The notes beneath the pieces are model-generated. The model did not search any database. It saw nothing but the letters and a program-made list of their open reading frames with translations, and had not been told where the DNA came from. DNA of 64,000 bases from positions 1 to 64,000 of the forward strand of contig NZ_JAUZQF010000023.1 in NCBI RefSeq assembly GCF_030718205.1. The letters run 5' to 3'. The translations under genes and the position numbers were made by a program. Within the stretch, counting starts at the first letter, position 1. The number at the start of each line of letters is the position of its first letter. The stretch comes from Nonomuraea turcica. GTDB lineage: Bacteria > Actinomycetota > Actinomycetes > Streptosporangiales > Streptosporangiaceae. This document shows, one piece after another, positions 34,255 to 43,879 of the stretch.

Positions 34255-35070
34255 TCAGTCCGGCGCCGGGTGGGTGACGCGGCAGCTCCGGTCGGAGGGG
34301 CCGAGGATGTTGGCGAGCACCGGGTTGCCGTTCCCGCCGAACCTGGCCTGCACGAACACGACCGGCCTGGCCACCCCGGCGGCCTTCAGATAGGCGAGGC
34401 CGCGCTTGCACAACGTTATGGCGTGAGGGGAATTGTGCGCCGTTTCCGGTAAATCAGTATAAATCCGCAAATATCCGCCGATGGTGCGAATGTCGTTAAG
34501 GCGTTTCAGCGCCTTGTCGTCCGGGCCCCAGTGCGTACGGAAATACTCCTCCGCCCGCCGGTCCGTATGCGCCGAGGGCCCGTCGGCGCGGTAGCCATCG
34601 GTGTCGTCCATCCCCGGCACCAGGAGCACGGGCTCCTCCGGCCCCTCCTCTGGCGGCGCCGAACCCTCGACCACGTCAGGCGCGGCGGAGCCCGCCACCG
34701 CGTCGGGAGTCTCTTCCCGCACAGGGGTCTTGGTCTCCTTCGGCACGGCCTGCTCGATCTCGCGCGCCTTGGCCTGGCCACTCGACCTCGGACTCGCCGC
34801 CCCCGCCCGGCCCGGCAGCGCCGCGGACGGGCTCGCCTCCTCCGCCCGCGCGTGCGGCCCGGCCTGCGTCGGCGACCTGGAGGCCACCGGCGCCCCGCCG
34901 AAGGTCCCGCCCGTGCCCAGCAGCCCGGCCACTCCACCGGCCAGCGCCAATGCCCCCAGCACCAGCCCCCGCCGCACGGCACGGCGACGCCGCCGCCCGT
35001 GCCGCGAGCGGCCCGCCGCGTGCCGACCGGGCGGGCGCCGTCCGCGGCCCGGCCCTCCGGATGTCTCCAC
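34255..35070 (-). CDS. Membrane-anchored protein of unknown function
   Basis: 271 residues. Very basic N-terminus (Arg/His-rich to about 30), one hydrophobic helix at about 35-55, an Ala/Pro/Glu-rich linker to about 150, then a compact C-terminal domain with EEYFRTHWGPDDKALKRL and ITLCKRGLAYLKAAG, ending in two Cys. The C-terminal region, with YLRIYTDLPET, may bind or sense something outside; I do not recognise the family. GTG 35070 has AAGGAGG six bases ahead, better than GTG 35112. Confidence 0.75.
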   Translation of the reverse strand: METSGGPGRGRRPPGRHAAGRSRHGRRRRRAVRRGLVLGALALAGGVAGLLGTGGTFGGAPVASRSPTQAGPHARAEEASPSAALPGRAGAASPRSSGQAKAREIEQAVPKETKTPVREETPDAVAGSAAPDVVEGSAPPEEGPEEPVLLVPGMDDTDGYRADGPSAHTDRRAEEYFRTHWGPDDKALKRLNDIRTIGGYLRIYTDLPETAHNSPHAITLCKRGLAYLKAAGVARPVVFVQARFGGNGNPVLANILGPSDRSCRVTHPAPD

Positions 35071-35229
35071 CCGCCCCTCCTTGCCCCCGTGGAACGTGCC
35101 ACCACACGTCACATCCCACGAACAAGGGATTTCCCTGATTCTGACAAAGGGGGTAGATCACTTCAGTTGGATCGCCAACTTGGATCCGACTCTCCCCCCG
35201 ATCAAGGACGCCGGGCTCGGGTCGGCGGA

Positions 35230-35931
35230 TTACGGCAGGGCGGCGACCAGTTCGCGGACCGGCTTGCGCGCGCCGGTGTAGAACGGGATCTCGACGCGGG
35301 TGTGGCGGCGGGCCTGCGCGCCCCGCAGCGTCCGCATCAGGTCGACGATCCGGTGCAGCTCGTCGGCCTCGAACGCCAGCATCCACTCGTAGTCGTTGAG
35401 CGAGAAGCAGGCCACGGTGTTGGCCCGCACGTCAGGATAGTCGCGCGCCATCCTGCCGTGCTCGGCCAGCATGGCCCGCCGCTCGGAGTCCTCCAGCAGA
35501 TACCACTCATATGAGCGGACGAACGGATAAACGCTCACATACGCCCGCGGCTCCTCCTCCGCGAGGAACGCAGGAATGTGCGACTTGTTGAACTCGGCCG
35601 GCCGGTGCAACGCCATCGCCGACCACACGGGCCTGCTGTGCCGCCCGAGCGTGGTGCGGCGGAACCTGGCGTAGACGTCCTGCAGATCCTCGGGCGTGGC
35701 CGCGTGCCACCAGAACATGTAGTCGGCGTCGGCCCGCAACCCGGCCACGTCGTAGACCCCCCTGGTCACGACGTCCTTGCCGGCGGCCTGCTCCAGCAAC
35801 TCCTCGACCTCGCCCGCCAGGCCGTCACGGTCAACGGGACACGGCTCGGTCACCTGGAAGACCGACCACATCGTGTAACGGATCACTTGGTTGAGATCGC
35901 GGGCCTTGAGCCGCGGAGCTGCCTCTGTCAT
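35230..35931 (-). CDS. hemQ: Coproheme decarboxylase / hydrogen peroxide-dependent heme synthase
   Basis: 233 residues of the chlorite-dismutase-like ChdC/HemQ family. It decarboxylates coproheme to heme b, the last step of the coproporphyrin-dependent pathway used by actinobacteria. Visible: [12 protein letters not shown] at the start, ADYMFWWHA near 71, the catalytic Tyr segment [12 protein letters not shown] near 135-146 and a late MLAFEADEL. Lies five bases downstream of hemY on the same strand, forming an operon. Confidence 0.95.
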   Translation of the reverse strand: MTEAAPRLKARDLNQVIRYTMWSVFQVTEPCPVDRDGLAGEVEELLEQAAGKDVVTRGVYDVAGLRADADYMFWWHAATPEDLQDVYARFRRTTLGRHSRPVWSAMALHRPAEFNKSHIPAFLAEEEPRAYVSVYPFVRSYEWYLLEDSERRAMLAEHGRMARDYPDVRANTVACFSLNDYEWMLAFEADELHRIVDLMRTLRGAQARRHTRVEIPFYTGARKPVRELVAALP

Positions 35932-35936
35932 GGTTC

Positions 35937-37340
35937 CTATTCTCCTCGCAGGGACAGGTGGTCGAGAATCCGGGCGGCGGCCGTGCGGGCGGTGCCGACG
36001 CAGGCCGGGATGCCGATGCCGTCGTAGGCGGCGCCGCAGACGGCCAGCCCCGGCTGCATCGCGACCGCCGCGCGCACGCGCGCCACCCGATCCAGGTGTC
36101 CCACGTTGTACTGCGGCAGCCCGCCGCCCCAGCGCGTCACCCTGCTGTCGACCGGCAGCCCCCGCGCGCCCATCACGTCGGCCATCTCCGCCGTGGCCAG
36201 CGACACCAGCTCGGTGTCTTCGCGGTGCAGCAGGTGCTCCTCGCCGATCCTGCCGATCGAGCAGCGCAGGATCACCAGGTCCCCGGCCAGGTGGGGCCAC
36301 TTCACCGAGCTGAACGTGACCGCCTTGACCGGTCTCCCCTCGACGGGCGGCACCAGGTAGCCGCTGAAGGCGGGCGGTTCGGGGAAGGCGCCCAGCGGGT
36401 AAGCGAGCGTGACGATGGCCATGCTGGCGTATTCGATCCTGGCCAGCTCCCCGGCCGCCTTGGGCGCCTCGGCCTTGAGGAGCCGGGCCGCGGCCGGCCC
36501 CGGCACCGCGACGATCACCGCGTCGGCTTCGATCGTCTCGGGTCTGGGCACCGGACCGGTCACCAGCCGCCAGCCCTGCTCGGTCCTGTGCAGCTCGCGT
36601 ACGGTAACCCCCGTCCTGACGTCGGCCCCCGACGCTTTGGCGACCGCCTCGGGGAGCGCGCCGACGCCGTGCGCCAGCGAGGTGAAAACCGGCCCGGCGT
36701 CTTTGGGCGTCTCCTCCACGAGGTGCCGGGCCGCCGTCAGCAGCGAGCGCTCGGAACGGGCGACGGCCGCCACCCGCGGCATCGTGGCCTCCAGCGACAA
36801 CATGTCGGAACGGCCTGCGTAGACGCCGCCGAGCAGCGGCTCCACCAGCCGGTCCACGACCTCGCCGCCCATCCTCGCGCGGATGTAGGCGGCCACGGAC
36901 ACGTCGGTGCGCACCAGCGTGGGCGGCAGGATCTGGTCGAGCGGCACGCGCAGCAGCCCGCCGGGCGAGATGATGCCCGACTTGGCCAGCTCGGTCAGGT
37001 CGGCGGGGACGCCCATGACCTGCCCCTTCGGCATCGGGCGCAGCGCGCCCCTGGTGTAGACGGCCGATTGCATGGTGCCGGGGAACACCAGGGCGTCGCC
37101 GAGCCCGACGGCCCTGGCCAGCTCGGCGCCCTCGGGCCGCCTGGCCAGCATGGCCTCGGCGCCCGCGTCGACGCTCACCCCGGCGACCTCCGAGACGTGC
37201 AACTTGCCCCCGACGCGCGGGCCCGCCTCGAGCACGGTCACCTTGACCCGCTCGCCGGCGCCCTGCCGGATGTACCAAGCGGCGGCGAGACCGGAGATTC
37301 CCGCGCCGACGACGACCACGTGCGCCCGATTCCCTTCCAC
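35937..37340 (-). CDS. hemY: Coproporphyrinogen III oxidase (HemY/CgoX type)
   Basis: 467 residues. FAD-binding [17 protein letters not shown] near the N-terminus, [12 protein letters not shown], and near the C-terminus [17 protein letters not shown] with the dinucleotide-domain closing motif. In actinobacteria this protoporphyrinogen-oxidase-like enzyme oxidises coproporphyrinogen III and feeds ferrochelatase and HemQ. Start GTG 37340 has AGGAGG too close; GTG 37319, immediately before the FAD motif, is an alternative. Co-transcribed with hemQ. Confidence 0.93.
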   Translation of the reverse strand: MEGNRAHVVVVGAGISGLAAAWYIRQGAGERVKVTVLEAGPRVGGKLHVSEVAGVSVDAGAEAMLARRPEGAELARAVGLGDALVFPGTMQSAVYTRGALRPMPKGQVMGVPADLTELAKSGIISPGGLLRVPLDQILPPTLVRTDVSVAAYIRARMGGEVVDRLVEPLLGGVYAGRSDMLSLEATMPRVAAVARSERSLLTAARHLVEETPKDAGPVFTSLAHGVGALPEAVAKASGADVRTGVTVRELHRTEQGWRLVTGPVPRPETIEADAVIVAVPGPAAARLLKAEAPKAAGELARIEYASMAIVTLAYPLGAFPEPPAFSGYLVPPVEGRPVKAVTFSSVKWPHLAGDLVILRCSIGRIGEEHLLHREDTELVSLATAEMADVMGARGLPVDSRVTRWGGGLPQYNVGHLDRVARVRAAVAMQPGLAVCGAAYDGIGIPACVGTARTAAARILDHLSLRGE

Positions 37341-37458
37341 GCCTCCTGACGCTACCGCCTCATGGGCGTGGCCAGCCGCTCGGGGCCGCGAGGGACACGG
37401 TGACCGTACCGTGATTCCCGCCTTCAAACCGGGGTGATCCGCACGCCGTCTTAGAGGC

Positions 37459-38430
37459 ATGAGGAGAATCCGGTACGGCATCGCGTTATCGGCCGCCTGC
37501 GTGGCTCTGGCTCTGGCGGGCTGCGGTGGCAGCACGTTGACGAGCACCTCGGAAGCGGCCGGAGCCCCCGCCCCCGCCCGCGCGGACGCGGCCAGGGACG
37601 AGGCCGCCACCGCCGAGGTCCAGGCCAAGCAGCCCCAGGCTCAGAAGCAGGGCGGCCAGGACGGCATCGTCTCGAACGTCAAGGTCACGCAGCAGGAGCG
37701 GCAGGTCATCTACACCGGCAGCATGACCGTGCGGGTCAAGAAGGTCGCCGCCGCCGTCGAGCAGGCCAAGCAGATCGTGACCGCGGCCGGCGGCTACCTG
37801 TCCAAGGAGGAGAGCCGCTCGGCCAGCGACTCCCGGGACTCGGCGACGCTGGAGTTCAAGATCCCGCCGAACGGGTACGGCGGAGTGCTCGGGCGGCTCG
37901 GCAAGGACCTGGGCACGCAGATCTCCATGAACCAGGCCACCCAGGACGTCACGCTGAAGATCGCCGACGTCAACAGCCGGCTGAAGTCGGCCGAGCAGGC
38001 GCTGGAGTCGCTGCGTTCGCTGCTGAAGCGGGCCGACACGATCGGGCACGTGCTGGAGGTCGAGCGGGAGATCTCCGCTCGGGAGGCCGACCTGGAGTCG
38101 CTGCAGGCGCAGCAGAAGGAGCTGGCTGCCCAGGTGTCCATGGCCACGCTGACGCTGCGGCTGCTGGGGCCGGTCGCGGTCGCGGAGGAGCCGGAAGAGG
38201 AGGAGCCTGCCGGGTTCCTCGGGGGGCTCAAGTCGGGATGGAGCGGGCTGGTGTCCTTCACGAAGGTGGTGCTCACGGTGCTGGGCGCGGTGCTGCCGTG
38301 GACGATCGTCGCGCTGCCTCTGGTGGCGCTGCTGGTCTACCTGGTTCGCCGTGACCGCGCCCGACGCCCCGGGATCCCGGCGCCTCCCTCTGGCCCGCGC
38401 CCGGGCGACCCGGACCCGGAAGCCGCCTGA
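37459..38430 (+). CDS. DUF4349 lipoprotein
   Basis: 323 residues. Signal peptide with lipobox ALAGC (Cys22), an Ala/Gln-rich region, then DUF4349 (about 85-270): TGSMTVRVKKVAAAVEQAK, GGYLSKEES and a coiled-coil-like stretch ending with LRLLGP. A C-terminal transmembrane helix (about 275-297) and basic tail follow. Lipid anchor plus C-terminal helix would hold both ends at the membrane. Function unknown; homologs are annotated only by domain. Divergent from the heme operon. Confidence 0.85.
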   Translation: MRRIRYGIALSAACVALALAGCGGSTLTSTSEAAGAPAPARADAARDEAATAEVQAKQPQAQKQGGQDGIVSNVKVTQQERQVIYTGSMTVRVKKVAAAVEQAKQIVTAAGGYLSKEESRSASDSRDSATLEFKIPPNGYGGVLGRLGKDLGTQISMNQATQDVTLKIADVNSRLKSAEQALESLRSLLKRADTIGHVLEVEREISAREADLESLQAQQKELAAQVSMATLTLRLLGPVAVAEEPEEEEPAGFLGGLKSGWSGLVSFTKVVLTVLGAVLPWTIVALPLVALLVYLVRRDRARRPGIPAPPSGPRPGDPDPEAA

Positions 38431-38550
38431 CCGGCAGCCGCGCCGCCCGGCATCGACGCGGCGCTTCACAGTGAGGCGCGTCGAAGGCGGTGAGGCGCGG
38501 CGCATCACAGGGCGCTATGCGGTGGCGCGCTCACGCGAGCGGCGCGGGTG

Positions 38551-39579
38551 TCAGGACTCGGGGGTGAAGGCGTGGACCAGGTCGGTGAGGCGCTTGAGCT
38601 GGTCGGGGTCGGTCGAAGGGAGCACGCCGTGCCCCAGGTTGAACACGTGCCCTTCGGCCGCCCGCCCTCGCCGCAGCACCTCGCGGGCCTTGCGCTCGAC
38701 CACCTCCCACGGCGCCAGCAGGATCGCCGGGTCCAGGTTGCCCTGCAGTGCCTTGCCGGGCCCGACCCGGCGGGCCGCCTCGTCCAGCGGCACCCGCCAG
38801 TCGACTCCCACCACGTCGGCGCCCGCCTCCCCGAGCACGCCGAGCAGCTCGCCGGTGCCCACGCCGAAGTGGATGCGCGGCACGCCGGCGATGCCCTCGA
38901 AGATCCGCCGGGTGTGCGGCAGGATGAACTCCCGGTAGTCGTCCGGCGCCACCGCCCCCACCCAGGAGTCGAAGAGCTGCACGGCCGAGGCGCCTGCCGC
39001 GATCTGGATGCGCAGGTGCTCCAGCACGATGCCGGACAGCCGCTCCATCAGCGCATGCCACAGCTCCGGCGCCCCGTACATCATGGCCTTGGTGCGGTCG
39101 TGGTTCTTGGACGGGCCGCCCTCGATCAGGTAGGAGCCGAGCGTGAACGGCGCCCCCGCGAACCCGATCAGCGGCGTGCCGCCCAGCTCGCCGGTCAGCG
39201 CCCGGATGGACTCGGTGACGAACGGCACGTCGTCGGGCTCCAGGGGGCGCAGCGAATCGAGCCCCTTGGCATCGCGGATGGGGTCGGCGACGACCGGCCC
39301 GACGCCCGGCTTGATGTCGAGGTCGACGCCGATGGCCTTGAGCGGCACCACGATGTCGCTGAAGAAGATGGCCGCGTCCACGCCGTAGCGGCGGACGGGC
39401 TGCATGGTGATCTCGACGATCAGGTCCGGCGTCGCGCAGGCGGTGAGCATCGGCACGCCCTCGCGCACTTTGAGGTATTCCGGCAGCGACCGGCCGGCCT
39501 GGCGCATATACCAGACCGGGGTGTGCGGGACGGGCCGGCGGCGGCAGGCACGCAGGAACGCTGAGTCGGCGAGGTTCAC
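38551..39579 (-). CDS. hemE: Uroporphyrinogen decarboxylase
   Basis: 342 residues. Decarboxylates uroporphyrinogen III to coproporphyrinogen III. N-terminal [16 protein letters not shown] (RQAGR substrate motif), [11 protein letters not shown] with the conserved Asp, [20 protein letters not shown] near 140, and a late FNLGHGVLP. Full length from GTG 39579. With hemY and hemQ it gives three heme steps within 4.5 kb, interrupted only by the opposite-strand DUF4349 gene. Confidence 0.96.
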   Translation of the reverse strand: MNLADSAFLRACRRRPVPHTPVWYMRQAGRSLPEYLKVREGVPMLTACATPDLIVEITMQPVRRYGVDAAIFFSDIVVPLKAIGVDLDIKPGVGPVVADPIRDAKGLDSLRPLEPDDVPFVTESIRALTGELGGTPLIGFAGAPFTLGSYLIEGGPSKNHDRTKAMMYGAPELWHALMERLSGIVLEHLRIQIAAGASAVQLFDSWVGAVAPDDYREFILPHTRRIFEGIAGVPRIHFGVGTGELLGVLGEAGADVVGVDWRVPLDEAARRVGPGKALQGNLDPAILLAPWEVVERKAREVLRRGRAAEGHVFNLGHGVLPSTDPDQLKRLTDLVHAFTPES

Positions 39580-39896
39580 CCCACAAGGGTGCCATGCTCG
39601 GGGGCCGGTCCCCGCATCGGCAGCGAGGTGTCGGAAAAACATCCATTGGACACCCCAAATCATGATCAGATAGCGGGATGAAGGTTTACCGGTCCGCTCG
39701 GCGACGGCATCGCACACGGGTCGAACACGGCCCATGGCGTACCAGAGAGCCGGTCTCGACTGGGTCAAATGTTCGCCAACCCACCGCGCGGCACCGATTC
39801 AGCGACCACTTTCGGGACACGCCGAGCGCGTTGCGGGGAATTGTCAGCGGCTCGTGCCAACGTCGGACCCACAACCCGAAGGAAAGGCCCCGTGCG
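39580..39896. other. 317-base divergent intergenic region
   Basis: Lies between hemE (leftward) and the small zinc-ribbon gene (rightward). GGTGTC...GACACC arms near 39627-39655 flank a GGAAAAACATCC stretch and could bind a regulator. An open frame from ATG 39678 continues into the next gene but lacks a ribosome-binding site, so I do not call it. Confidence 0.5.
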
Positions 39897-40106
39897 ATGA
39901 CCGCGTTGTGGAGTTCCACAGAGCGCCGCAGTGAGCGCTGCGCCTCCTGCGCTGGTGAGCGGCTGTTCGAGCAGCCGCCGTGCTTCGACGGACACGGGCC
40001 GGGAGAGTGCCCGGAATGGGCCTGCGTCGAGTGCGGCCACGCGATCATGCTCGGCTCCGCCGAGACCACCACAGCGGCTCGCCGGTTCGTTATGGCTGCG
40101 GCTTGA
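39897..40106 (+). CDS. Small cysteine-rich (zinc-ribbon-like) protein
   Basis: 69 residues. Cys pairs CASC (16-19) and CVEC, with further Cys and His (PPCFDGHGPGECPEWACVECGH), suggest a zinc-binding knuckle. No family recognised. ATG 39897 is supported by GAAGGAAAGG. It lies between hemE and the DUF3000 gene in a conserved actinobacterial neighbourhood but I cannot say it is part of the conserved set. Confidence 0.65.
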   Translation: MTALWSSTERRSERCASCAGERLFEQPPCFDGHGPGECPEWACVECGHAIMLGSAETTTAARRFVMAAA

Positions 40107-40166
40107 TCACCAAGGATGAGCACCCCCGTGGTCCCCTTCCGTCCGATATCGACCTACGCTTCGGCT

Positions 40167-40751
40167 ATGACACTCGGTGACCAGCCACCGCCACCCGCGG
40201 CGTTCACGCGCGCGGCGGAGAGCCTGCGGCTGTCCGAGGTCAGGCCGGAGATCGAGCTGGAGGACCTGCCCGCGCCTCAGCGGCTGGCCCCCTACTCGGC
40301 CGCGATCGGCGCGTCGGTCTACCGCGACGACGACGAGCTCGCGGTGGGCAGGCTGATCCTGCTCTACGACCCCGACGGCCAGCGCGGCTGGGAAGGCCCG
40401 TTTCGGCTGGTGGCGTACGTGCGGGCCGACATGGAGCCGGAGATCACCTCCGATCCGCTGCTCGGGCCCGTCGCGTGGAGCTGGCTGACCGAGGCGCTCG
40501 ACGCCCATCAAGCCGACTACTCCGCCGCTGGCGGTACCGTGACTAGAGCCGTGTCAGAGGGGTTCGGCAACAAAGCCGAAGACCCGGTCACGACCGAGCT
40601 CGAGCTGCGGGCCTCCTGGTCACCCGCCCAGGAGGATCTCTCCGGCCACGTCGCCGCCTGGTGCGACCTGATGTGCCTGGCGGCGGGGATCCCGCCGCTC
40701 CCGCCGGATGTGGCCGCGCTGCCCCGCCGACGTGATGAAACCGGAGAGTGA
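40167..40751 (+). CDS. DUF3000 family protein
   Basis: 194 residues from ATG 40167. Matches DUF3000 (FTRAAESLR..EVRPEIELEDLPAPQRLAPYSAA at the start; GRLILLYDPDGQRGWEGPFRLVAYVRADME; WSWLTEAL; ELELRASW), an actinobacteria-restricted family of unknown function habitually found next to hemE and RNase D. ATG 40116 in frame adds 17 residues with rare codons, so the later start is preferred. Probably co-transcribed with the RNase D gene 58 bases on. Confidence 0.85.
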   Translation: MTLGDQPPPPAAFTRAAESLRLSEVRPEIELEDLPAPQRLAPYSAAIGASVYRDDDELAVGRLILLYDPDGQRGWEGPFRLVAYVRADMEPEITSDPLLGPVAWSWLTEALDAHQADYSAAGGTVTRAVSEGFGNKAEDPVTTELELRASWSPAQEDLSGHVAAWCDLMCLAAGIPPLPPDVAALPRRRDETGE

Positions 40752-40809
40752 CCGAACGAAGTGAGGGCACCAGTCAATACAGCACCCGCGTCATGAGGCC
40801 GGTGAACTC

Positions 40810-42030
40810 GTGACAGAAGAACGCACCGTCGAGCCGCTGCTCGAGCCGCGCGAGGGCATTCCGCCGGTGATCGAGGACGCGGACGGTTTCGCCATGGTCG
40901 TGGAGCGGTTCGCCGCGGGCAGTGGCCCGGTGGCCGTCGACGCCGAGCGTGCCTCGGGCTACCGCTACGGCAACCGTGCCTACCTGGTGCAGTTGCGCCG
41001 CGCCGGGGCGGGGACCGCGCTGATCGACCCGACCTCCTGCCCCGATCTGTCCGCGCTCGACGCGGCCGTGGCCGAGGCGGAGATCGTGCTGCACGCCGCG
41101 TCGCAGGACCTGCCGTGCCTGCTGGAGGTCGGGTTCCGGCCGCGCGAGATGTTCGACACCGAGCTGGCAGGCCGGCTGCTCGGTTACGAGCGCGTGGGAC
41201 TCGGCACGATGGTCGAGACGGTGCTCGGGCTACGGCTGGAGAAGGGCCACTCGGCCGCCGACTGGTCGACCAGGCCGCTGCCCGAGGACTGGCTGCGCTA
41301 CGCGGCGCTGGACGTGGAGGTGCTGGTCGAGCTGCGGGACGCGCTCCACAAGGAGCTGACGGACAGCGGAAAGCTGGAGTGGGCGCGCGAGGAGTTCGCC
41401 GCCGTGCTCAACACCCCGCCGCCGGCGCCCCGGTCGGATCCGTGGCGGCGCACGTCGGGCATCCACAAGGTACGCAACGTCCGGGCGCTGGCCATCGTGC
41501 GCGAGTTGTGGACCATGCGCGACCGGATCGCCCGCGAGGCCGATCTCGCCCCCGGCCGGGTCCTGCCGGATGCGGCGATCATCACGGCCGCGCTCGAAGG
41601 GCCTCGCACCAAGAAGGCCTTGACCGAAATCTCGGCTTTCACGGGGCGCAGCGCACGCCGCCACATGAGCGACTGGCTCGCCGCCGTCAACCGGGCCCGC
41701 AACCTGTCCGACAGCCAGCTTCCCCAGCCCAGCACGCCCGGGGACGGCCCACCGCCGCCCAACCGCTGGGCCGACCGCGACCCGGCCGCCGCCAAGCGCC
41801 TGGCCGCGGCGCGCGCCGTGGTGGCGGCGCTGGCCGACGAGCACCACATGCCGACGGAAAACCTGCTGCAGCCGGACGCGGTGCGGCGGCTGACCTGGGA
41901 GCCGCCGGACGAGATCACGGACGAGACGGTCGCGGCCCGGCTGCGCGAGTTGGGCGCCCGCGAATGGCAGCTCTCCCTCACCGCCCATCCCATCGCCAAG
42001 GCGCTTTCCCGCCTCGAGGTGGTGTCCTGA
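40810..42030 (+). CDS. rnd: Ribonuclease D with HRDC domain
   Basis: 406 residues. DEDDy exonuclease: VAVDAERASG (Asp, Glu), LHAASQDLPCLL (Asp), and YAALDVEVL (Tyr, Asp) near 160. An HRDC domain follows at about 215-290 (VRNVRALAIVRELWTMRDRIAREAD), then a C-terminal helical domain. Trims 3' ends of RNA, classically tRNA precursors. GTG 40810 used. Downstream of DUF3000 in the usual actinobacterial order. Confidence 0.92.
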   Translation: MTEERTVEPLLEPREGIPPVIEDADGFAMVVERFAAGSGPVAVDAERASGYRYGNRAYLVQLRRAGAGTALIDPTSCPDLSALDAAVAEAEIVLHAASQDLPCLLEVGFRPREMFDTELAGRLLGYERVGLGTMVETVLGLRLEKGHSAADWSTRPLPEDWLRYAALDVEVLVELRDALHKELTDSGKLEWAREEFAAVLNTPPPAPRSDPWRRTSGIHKVRNVRALAIVRELWTMRDRIAREADLAPGRVLPDAAIITAALEGPRTKKALTEISAFTGRSARRHMSDWLAAVNRARNLSDSQLPQPSTPGDGPPPPNRWADRDPAAAKRLAAARAVVAALADEHHMPTENLLQPDAVRRLTWEPPDEITDETVAARLRELGAREWQLSLTAHPIAKALSRLEVVS

Positions 42031-42116
42031 TCGTTCTTTACGCGGGTGCCGCAGCCGGCCACCGGAGCGGCGAGCGGCAGCTTGCGCGCTGGCCGAGGCC
42101 GCCATCCGGATATGGG

Positions 42117-42767
42117 TCACCGACCCTCACCGCCGTGCACGAGTCCGTCGATGTGTGACGGCGCGGACGTGAGCGTGTCCCACGCGGCCATCGCGCAGGT
42201 GATGACCGTTTCCAACTCGGCGCGGGTGGCGCCGTCGCGGGCTTGTACGGATAGGCCCTGCACCACGGTGGTGTAGTAGCGGGCGATGGCGTCGAGGCCG
42301 GCGGGCGGCGCGGTGAGGTCGCTGTCGGCGACGCCGCGGGCGAGCCGGTCTTTGATGGTGGTGAGCATGTCGCGCCGGAGATCGGCCAGGAACTCCCGGA
42401 CCGCGTGGTTTTCCACGGCGCCGGTGGGCGCGGCCAGGATGAGCATGCAGTAGTGCGGCGTGTCCGGGCGGGTGATCTCATCGGCGGTGGCGCGGAGCAT
42501 GGCCTCGATTGCGGCGCGCGCGGTCGGTTGTTCGCGCAGCGCGCGCCTGGGCGGCTCGCCCGAGGTCGCGCCGTAGAGCGCCATGACCTTGCGGAACAGA
42601 TCCTGCTTGCTGCCGAAGCAGGCGTAGATGCTGGCCGAGGCGATTCCCATGGCCTCGGCCAGGTCGTTGAGCGACGTCCCCTCGTAGCCCCGCTCCCAGA
42701 ACAGGTCCAGCGCCGTGCGCAAGGCGGTGTCCGGGTCGAAGGTGCGCGGCCTCCCGCGAGTAGCCAT
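42117..42767 (-). CDS. TetR-family regulator of the adjacent oxidoreductase
   Basis: 216 residues. HTH at about 28-55 (GTSLNDLAEAMGIASASIYACFGSK), C-terminal ligand domain of the TetR_C type seen with AcrR-like regulators. Divergent from the quinone reductase gene across 113 bases that contain two copies of TTTGTCGTTCGA. Presumably represses both genes and is released by an electrophile or quinone; the ligand is inferred from the partner only. Confidence 0.9.
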   Translation of the reverse strand: MATRGRPRTFDPDTALRTALDLFWERGYEGTSLNDLAEAMGIASASIYACFGSKQDLFRKVMALYGATSGEPPRRALREQPTARAAIEAMLRATADEITRPDTPHYCMLILAAPTGAVENHAVREFLADLRRDMLTTIKDRLARGVADSDLTAPPAGLDAIARYYTTVVQGLSVQARDGATRAELETVITCAMAAWDTLTSAPSHIDGLVHGGEGR

Positions 42768-42788
42768 CCAGCGTCCCCTCCGGACTTC

Positions 42789-42800
42789 TTTGTCGTTCGA
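42789..42800. promoter_or_regulatory. TetR operator copy 1
   Basis: TTTGTCGTTCGA followed by C gives the dyad GTCG-TT-CGAC. It lies 22 bases upstream of the TetR start. An identical 12-base copy lies 56 bases away near the divergent gene. Confidence 0.65.
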
Positions 42801-42844
42801 CCGACTTTACCTTGACCCCAGCCAGAGCGCCGTGCCACGGTTTG

Positions 42845-42860
42845 TTTGTCGTTCGATAAA
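42845..42860. promoter_or_regulatory. TetR operator copy 2
   Basis: TTTGTCG-TT-CGATAAA: outer TTT/AAA and inner TCG/CGA are symmetrical around a two-base centre. It is 20 bases before the oxidoreductase start, overlapping where its promoter must be. Confidence 0.7.
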
Positions 42861-42880
42861 TAAATAGGAAGGCGACCGCC

Positions 42881-43879
42881 ATGAGTATTCCGTCCACCAT
42901 GCGCGCCCTGCAGCAGACGTCACTGAACGGCCCGCAGGACCTGTGCCTGATCACCGACGTGCCGGTACCGAACCCAGGCCCGGGCGAGGTCCTGATCCGG
43001 GTCACCGCCGCCGGCGTCAACTTCGTCGACATCTCGCAGGCCCGCGGCACGTTCGCAGGCGGTCCGCAGCCGCCATATCTGGCGGGCATCGAGGGGGCGG
43101 GTGAAGTGACCGCCGTTGGCGAGGGGGTGACCGGCCTGGAGCCCGGCGCCCACGTCATCGGCGTCGGCATCGGAGGCGGCGCCTTCGCCGAGTACATGGT
43201 GCTGCCCGCGGCGGCGGCGGTCCCCGTGCCGGCGGGCTGGGCGGACGAGCAGGCGCTGGGCATGGTCGTCAACTGGCCGACCGCGCTGGCGGCGCTCAAG
43301 CCACTGGGCCGCATCGCCGCAGGGCAGACCGTGCTGATCCACGCCGCGGCCGGCGGGACCGGCCAGGCCGCGGTGAAGATGGCCAAGCACTACGGCGCGA
43401 CGGTGATCGCCACGGCCTCTCCGGGCAAGCACGAGGTGGTACGGGCGCAAGGCGCCGACCACGTCATCGACTCCCGCGGCGCCGACCTCGCCGCCGAGGT
43501 CCTGCGACTGACCGGCGGCGCGGGCGCCGATCTGGTGCTGGAGTCGGTCGGCGGCGCCACCCTCGACGCCAGCCTGGCCGCGACCAAGCGGGTCACCGGC
43601 CGGGTCGTCGTCTATGGCGTGGTCGGCGGGGAAGCCGCGATCACCAACTGGGAGCTGGTTTACAAGCACCAGATCCACGTCATCGGCCTGAACATCGGCA
43701 TCCTGATCCAGTCCGCACCGCAAATCTTCGGCGACGTCATGGGTGAGATGTTCGGGCTCCTCGCAGCCGGAGTGCTCGGCCCCGGCCGGCCCACCATCTA
43801 TGAGCTGGCCGAGGGGCCGAAGGCACTCGCGGAACTGGAAGCGCGGGCCACTGTGGGCAAGCTGGCACTCCTGCCCTGA
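42881..43879 (+). CDS. MDR-family NADPH:quinone oxidoreductase
   Basis: 332 residues, zinc-independent medium-chain dehydrogenase/reductase of the quinone-reductase type. GroES-like N-terminal half with GVNFVDISQARG and GIEGAGEV, then the Rossmann motif AAAGGTGQAAVKMAK near 150 and a C-terminal ADLVLESVGGATL. It lacks the structural-zinc Cys cluster, as expected for this subfamily. ATG 42881 follows AGGAAGG. Controlled by the divergent TetR. Likely reduces quinones or alkenals. Confidence 0.9.
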   Translation: MSIPSTMRALQQTSLNGPQDLCLITDVPVPNPGPGEVLIRVTAAGVNFVDISQARGTFAGGPQPPYLAGIEGAGEVTAVGEGVTGLEPGAHVIGVGIGGGAFAEYMVLPAAAAVPVPAGWADEQALGMVVNWPTALAALKPLGRIAAGQTVLIHAAAGGTGQAAVKMAKHYGATVIATASPGKHEVVRAQGADHVIDSRGADLAAEVLRLTGGAGADLVLESVGGATLDASLAATKRVTGRVVVYGVVGGEAAITNWELVYKHQIHVIGLNIGILIQSAPQIFGDVMGEMFGLLAAGVLGPGRPTIYELAEGPKALAELEARATVGKLALLP

